From Chitinophagaceae bacterium (GTDB lineage: Bacteria; Bacteroidota; Bacteroidia; Chitinophagales; Chitinophagaceae), in NCBI GenBank assembly GCA_023229465.1, contig JALNZE010000009.1, positions 62,001 to 126,000 of the forward strand: a DNA stretch of 64,000 nucleotides, read 5' to 3'. Shown here in pieces: positions 60,409 to 64,000 of the stretch; within the stretch, counting starts at the first letter, position 1, and every line of letters starts with the position of its first letter. Under the pieces are notes generated by a model. It saw only the letters and a list, made by a program, of their open reading frames with translations, was not told the DNA's origin and did no database searches. Made by a program: the position numbers and the translations under genes.

Positions 60409-63400
60409 TTATTTTTTCTTATCCTCTGCTTTACCCAAGGCCCTGTTCTTTGCAAAATCAACCAATATTGGGGCTGCTACAAAGATAGAAGAATAGGTAC
60501 CTGTAACTACTCCAATCAACATGGCAAAGGCAAAACCCCTGGTTACTTCACCACCAAAGATGAAGAGGATCAGGATGGTTAGGAATACCGTTAATGAAGT
60601 CATGATGGTACGGCTCAGGGTTTCGTTGATGGCCCTGTTGATCACTGAGGCATTATCCGCGCCCTTCATCAATCTGCTGTCTTCCCTGATACGGTCATAC
60701 ACGATCACCGTGTCGTTCATAGAGAAACCGATTACCGTAAGTATCGCGGCAATAAAATGCTGGTCAATTTCCAACGGGAACGGAACAAATTTCCTGGCAT
60801 AACTGAACACGATCAGGGTTACCAATACATCATGTAACAATGAAACAATCGTACCCAATGAATATCTCCAGTCGCGGAAGCGGATGAAAATATACAGACA
60901 GATCATGATGATCGCGATAATGGTTGCTTTTTGCGCACCCATTTTAAGATCGTCGGATATGGTAGGTAATACGGTTTGTGAACTCTGCTTATAGTTCTTA
61001 TCAAAATCTGTAAAGGTGATATTCAGTGGTAAATGGTTCTTTAAACCATTGAACAGTTTACTCTCCACCAATGAATCAATATTGTTACCTGTTTCTTTGA
61101 TTTTATAAGAAGTAGTAATGTTTACCTGGTTCTTAACATCAACCGTTTTGATAATCACTGATTCACCAAACTCTTTTTTCAGTTCATCCCTGATATCATC
61201 AGGACTAACCGCTCTATCAAATTTAATGGTATAACTGCGTCCACCGGAGAATTCAACTCCCTCATCAAATCCATTGAAATAAGTGCTGATACCCAGTATT
61301 ACGATGATAACAGACAGGCCGTACGCGTACTTTCTGTATTCGATAAATTTGAATGAAGCGTGTTTAAATATTTTTTTAGATATCCCTGTAAAATATTCAA
61401 AGTGACGGTTTTTATTCATGTACCAGTCTGTTATTAACCTAGATACCAGGATTCCGCAGAACAACGATAAAAGGATACCGATAATCTGGGTGGTAGCAAA
61501 GCCCAATACAGGACCCAGGCCAAAATAGGCCAGGATAATGGCGGTTAAAAGAGTAGTTACGTGCGCATCCAGTACCGGAGACAGGGAACGTTTGTATCCG
61601 TCATTAATCGCATTCTGGTAACTCTTGCCTTTGGTAAGTTCTTCTTTAATACGTTCGAAGATAATTACGTTGGTATCCACAGCCAGGCCAATGGTTAGTA
61701 CCAGGCCGGCAATACCTGGCGCGGTTAGTGTAAAGCCAAGCGCGCTAAGGATACCAATGGTAAACAGCAGGTTAAGTATCAGGGCAATATTGGCCACCCA
61801 TCCACCTGTGTTAAAATATAACAGCATTAAAGCGAAGATCACTATGAACGCGATCAGGAAAGACAAGGCACCGCCTTTTACAGATTCTCTTCCAAGGGTT
61901 GGACCCACTTGTTGTTCCTGCACGATTTTAGCGGGAGCGGGGAGTTTACCACTCTCCAGTATCTCAGCCAGATCCTGGGCCTCTTTAATGGTATAACTGC
62001 CGGATATACTTGAGTTACCGGTTGTAATAGGTTCATTTACATTGGGAGCAGAGTACACAAAATTATCAAGTACTACAGCCACCGGCTTACCAACATTGCG
62101 GGCAGTCATCTTTGCCCAGATATTGGTACCGGCTTTATCCATATTCATTTTAATGGCAATACGGCCCCTGTCGTCATAATCCTGTGAAGCGCTGATGCCT
62201 TCGCCACCCAATTCAGCCTGACCGTTGTCAAGTGTTTTGATAGCATACAACATCAGGATATCTTTAAACTTAGGATCAGTCAGTTCGGCTTTACCGTACA
62301 TGAATACCAGGTTGGATGGGAATTTATTTTTAGCGATATCCATCCGCAGGTAATCATTCAGTGTACCGGTATCTTTTGAAGGAATATACCCTACAGCAGC
62401 GCCGTATTGCGTTTTCCCGTCCGCACCGGTATAGGGTTCGGTAAACCGGATCAAACGAACGATCGGATTCTGATTCGCTTTTATTTTAGTGGAATCTGCT
62501 TTGGAAGCAGTGGTTATACTAGTTGTTAAACCGGAAATAGTCGCAGACTTAGAAGTATCCGCTTTAGCGGCTGCATTAACAGTAGCCGCGATTTTTGAGG
62601 TATCAGCCGTTACTTTTGTAACCGTGTCGGCAGGCGCATTACCATCCAGGTATTCCTGTACCGCTTTATCGGCTGCAACAATTCCGTTTTGAAGTTCCTT
62701 GCTTTCAAAAGTATATACTTCAAAAAACTGGAGGTTGGCGGTAGACTGTAAGAATGCTCTTACCCTTTCTTTATCATTAATACCGGCCAGTTCAATACTG
62801 ATAATGCCTTTGGCCGGATCGGGGTTGATATTTGGCGAAGCCACACCAAAACGGTCAATACGGGTACGTAAGATGCGGTAAGTGGTATTAAAGGCAATAT
62901 TAGCCTGGTCTTTCAGGTAACTGCTTACCGCATCATCACTCGCATCAAATTTTATTTTACCGTTACTGCGTGAAGCAAAAAATGGCGCCAGCTTTAAAGA
63001 GGGGTTTACGAGTTTCAGTTCCTCACGGAATAAAGTAATCAGATCGGCCCCACTATTCGCCTTTCTGGCCACTGCCTGGTTAAGGGCCTTGTTAAACTGA
63101 ACGTCTTTGGTATAATTGGCCAGCGACTTAAGTAAGCCGTCCAGTCCCACTTCCATCGTTACACTCATACCACCCTGCAAATCAAGGCCCAGCATCAGTT
63201 CTTTATCCTTGGCATCACGATAGGTAGTCAGTCCGAAAGCAAGTTTCGCGTCTTTGGTGCTATCCAATAAACGTTTGAGTCTTTCTTTTTTTAGCTCGCT
63301 TAAGCTATCGGCATAGGTAGCCTGTAATTCTTTATTGCCCGGGTATTTAACATCGGGAGCGGGGAACTTCTGCAACCATGCTTCGGCCTTTTTATCCATT

Positions 63401-63501
63401 TCACTTTCATGGCTTTTAACAAACCAGGTAAATGACAATTGATACAGGCATATCAGTATCAAAGCAATCGCAAAAAATCTCACTAAACCTTTCAGTTGCA
63501 T
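60409..63501 (-). CDS. secDF: Protein translocase subunit SecDF (SecD-SecF fusion)
   Basis: This 1030-residue fused protein has an N-terminal helix (FFAIALILICLYQLSF), a periplasmic P1 head with LGLDLQGGMSVTMEV and DRFGVASPNI, and six SecD helices with GLAVDTNVIIFERIKEE. The SecF half then begins near SFKFIEYRKYAYG, with GFSMNDTVIVYDRIRED. The fused form, usual in Bacteroidota, uses the proton gradient to pull preproteins across the membrane. An Ala/Thr/Lys-rich insertion lies in P1 at about residues 285-345 (roughly 62470-62645). It follows an FKBP-type gene on the same strand. Confidence 0.95.
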   Translation of the reverse strand: MQLKGLVRFFAIALILICLYQLSFTWFVKSHESEMDKKAEAWLQKFPAPDVKYPGNKELQATYADSLSELKKERLKRLLDSTKDAKLAFGLTTYRDAKDKELMLGLDLQGGMSVTMEVGLDGLLKSLANYTKDVQFNKALNQAVARKANSGADLITLFREELKLVNPSLKLAPFFASRSNGKIKFDASDDAVSSYLKDQANIAFNTTYRILRTRIDRFGVASPNINPDPAKGIISIELAGINDKERVRAFLQSTANLQFFEVYTFESKELQNGIVAADKAVQEYLDGNAPADTVTKVTADTSKIAATVNAAAKADTSKSATISGLTTSITTASKADSTKIKANQNPIVRLIRFTEPYTGADGKTQYGAAVGYIPSKDTGTLNDYLRMDIAKNKFPSNLVFMYGKAELTDPKFKDILMLYAIKTLDNGQAELGGEGISASQDYDDRGRIAIKMNMDKAGTNIWAKMTARNVGKPVAVVLDNFVYSAPNVNEPITTGNSSISGSYTIKEAQDLAEILESGKLPAPAKIVQEQQVGPTLGRESVKGGALSFLIAFIVIFALMLLYFNTGGWVANIALILNLLFTIGILSALGFTLTAPGIAGLVLTIGLAVDTNVIIFERIKEELTKGKSYQNAINDGYKRSLSPVLDAHVTTLLTAIILAYFGLGPVLGFATTQIIGILLSLFCGILVSRLITDWYMNKNRHFEYFTGISKKIFKHASFKFIEYRKYAYGLSVIIVILGISTYFNGFDEGVEFSGGRSYTIKFDRAVSPDDIRDELKKEFGESVIIKTVDVKNQVNITTSYKIKETGNNIDSLVESKLFNGLKNHLPLNITFTDFDKNYKQSSQTVLPTISDDLKMGAQKATIIAIIMICLYIFIRFRDWRYSLGTIVSLLHDVLVTLIVFSYARKFVPFPLEIDQHFIAAILTVIGFSMNDTVIVYDRIREDSRLMKGADNASVINRAINETLSRTIMTSLTVFLTILILFIFGGEVTRGFAFAMLIGVVTGTYSSIFVAAPILVDFAKNRALGKAEDKKK

Positions 63502-63532
63502 ATTAGTAACGGTTTATTATTTTTTAGAGCGG

Positions 63533-63540
63533 CAAAGATA
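63533..63540 (-). promoter_or_regulatory. TATCTTTG promoter box of secDF
   Basis: The minus-strand TATCTTTG matches TAnnTTTG and lies 31 bases before the secDF start. A clear -33 element is not visible. Confidence 0.45.
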
Positions 63541-63608
63541 GGGGAATGCGAATGAAATACGGTATCTGGCCTGGTAGGGTATTTTAGTATAATAAATTTA
63601 TCAGCGAT

Positions 63609-64000
63609 TTATTTAACATCGGTAAGCGTAACGTCAAAAAATATAGGGGTATTAGGGGGAATACTGTTTCCGGCACCGGTACAACTATAGGCCAGTGCAG
63701 AGGGTATGATTAGTTTGATACGACCTCCTTTTTTGATCAGAGGGATGCCGATTTTCCAACCTTCTATCACACTACCAAGAGAAAGTGCAATTGGGTTAGC
63801 CGTGGCGTCAAAAGTGGTTCCATTTAACAATTTTCCGGTATACACTACAGAAACTGTTGAAGTGCTGGTAGCAGAAACGGCACTTCCCTGGTTAATTATT
63901 TCATATAATAATCCACTAGTGTGTTCCGTATAGGTAATACTATTTGAGGTACAATAGGCTACCATCTGTGCTTTTTCGGAAGCAACTGAGGCCGGCTGGC
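63609..64000 (-). CDS. FKBP-type peptidyl-prolyl cis-trans isomerase (5' end outside window)
   Basis: The reading frame continues to the right window edge without a stop, so the N-terminus is missing and the first methionine seen in frame (63965) is internal. The visible 130 codons form an FKBP domain: VSVVYTGKLLNGTTFD, VIEGWKIGIPLIKKGGRIKLIIPS, ALAYSCTGAGNSIPPNTPIFFDVTL, covering the active-site aromatic pocket. FKBP isomerases help fold exported proteins. An exported or lipoprotein form is likely but the signal region is off the window. It is upstream of secDF. Confidence 0.85.
   Translation of the reverse strand, partial: QPASVASEKAQMVAYCTSNSITYTEHTSGLLYEIINQGSAVSATSTSTVSVVYTGKLLNGTTFDATANPIALSLGSVIEGWKIGIPLIKKGGRIKLIIPSALAYSCTGAGNSIPPNTPIFFDVTLTDVK

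Overview
The window looks like ordinary chromosome from a member of the Bacteroidota, most likely a Chitinophagaceae-type bacterium (family placement is inference). Supporting signs are the phylum-specific promoter motif TAnnTTTG before many genes, a fused SecDF, type B ribosomal protein L31, bacillithiol genes, a TonB-type outer-membrane receptor, a NagB/PIG-L fusion and very few Shine-Dalgarno sequences. I see no rRNA, CRISPR array, integrase, transposase or phage gene. There is one tRNA gene, tRNA-Arg(ACG). About 56 protein genes are supported; the first and last are cut by the window edges.

Layout. 1-3236: a tight leftward operon of sugar-metabolism enzymes (HUMPS-family aldolase/decarboxylase, MDR dehydrogenase without structural-zinc cysteines, SDR, sugar isomerase), with a secreted DUF1080 protein divergent from it. 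4.3-7.3 kb: tRNA-Arg, an SDR, a PhyH-type dioxygenase and a BamA-like barrel protein. 7.3-15.5 kb: a sphingomyelin-synthase-like PAP2_C membrane enzyme, NagB/PIG-L, a secreted CocE/NonD hydrolase, the glycolytic pair pfkA-pyk and an RmlD-like reductase. 15.5-20.5 kb: CtlX and an arginine-deiminase-like protein, divergent from hutI-hutG. 20.5-24.4 kb: an ABC-F ATPase, a DUF3347 lipoprotein and a secreted protein of unknown function. 24.5-28 kb: the translation cluster thrS-infC-rpmI-rplT. 28-33.2 kb: arginine decarboxylase, an NTF2-like exported protein, Hsp20, a bacilliredoxin, lgt and a methyltransferase-like gene. 33.3-37 kb: an outer-membrane receptor, yajQ and L31. 37-40.4 kb: bshB1, aguB, aguA and an HD-domain protein. 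40.4-50 kb: a CoA-transferase, a large hybrid histidine kinase, proA/proB, two unknown genes and an HGSNAT-like membrane protein. 50-64 kb: an acyl-CoA dehydrogenase, an exported protein with a DxDDT motif, YggS, S9 and M20 peptidases, a YqaE/Pmp3 protein, a methylmalonyl-CoA mutase large subunit, an IscA-type protein, SecDF and an FKBP isomerase.

How the genes work together. Arginine and nitrogen metabolism recurs: arginine decarboxylase, agmatine deiminase and N-carbamoylputrescine amidase complete arginine-to-putrescine in two loci, an ADI-like protein and CtlX may degrade arginine or citrulline, proBA makes proline, and hutI/hutG run the end of histidine breakdown. Bacillithiol synthesis (bshB1) and a bacilliredoxin both occur. 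Cell-envelope functions (Lgt, SecDF, the barrel proteins, the PAP2_C enzyme) are spread through the window.

The most interesting items are the uncharacterised HUMPS sugar operon, the sphingomyelin-synthase-like enzyme, the exported protein with a class II terpene-cyclase-like DxDD motif, and several promoter boxes only 4-7 bases from a start codon, which predict leaderless or nearly leaderless mRNAs. All functional statements come from reading motifs; no database search was run.
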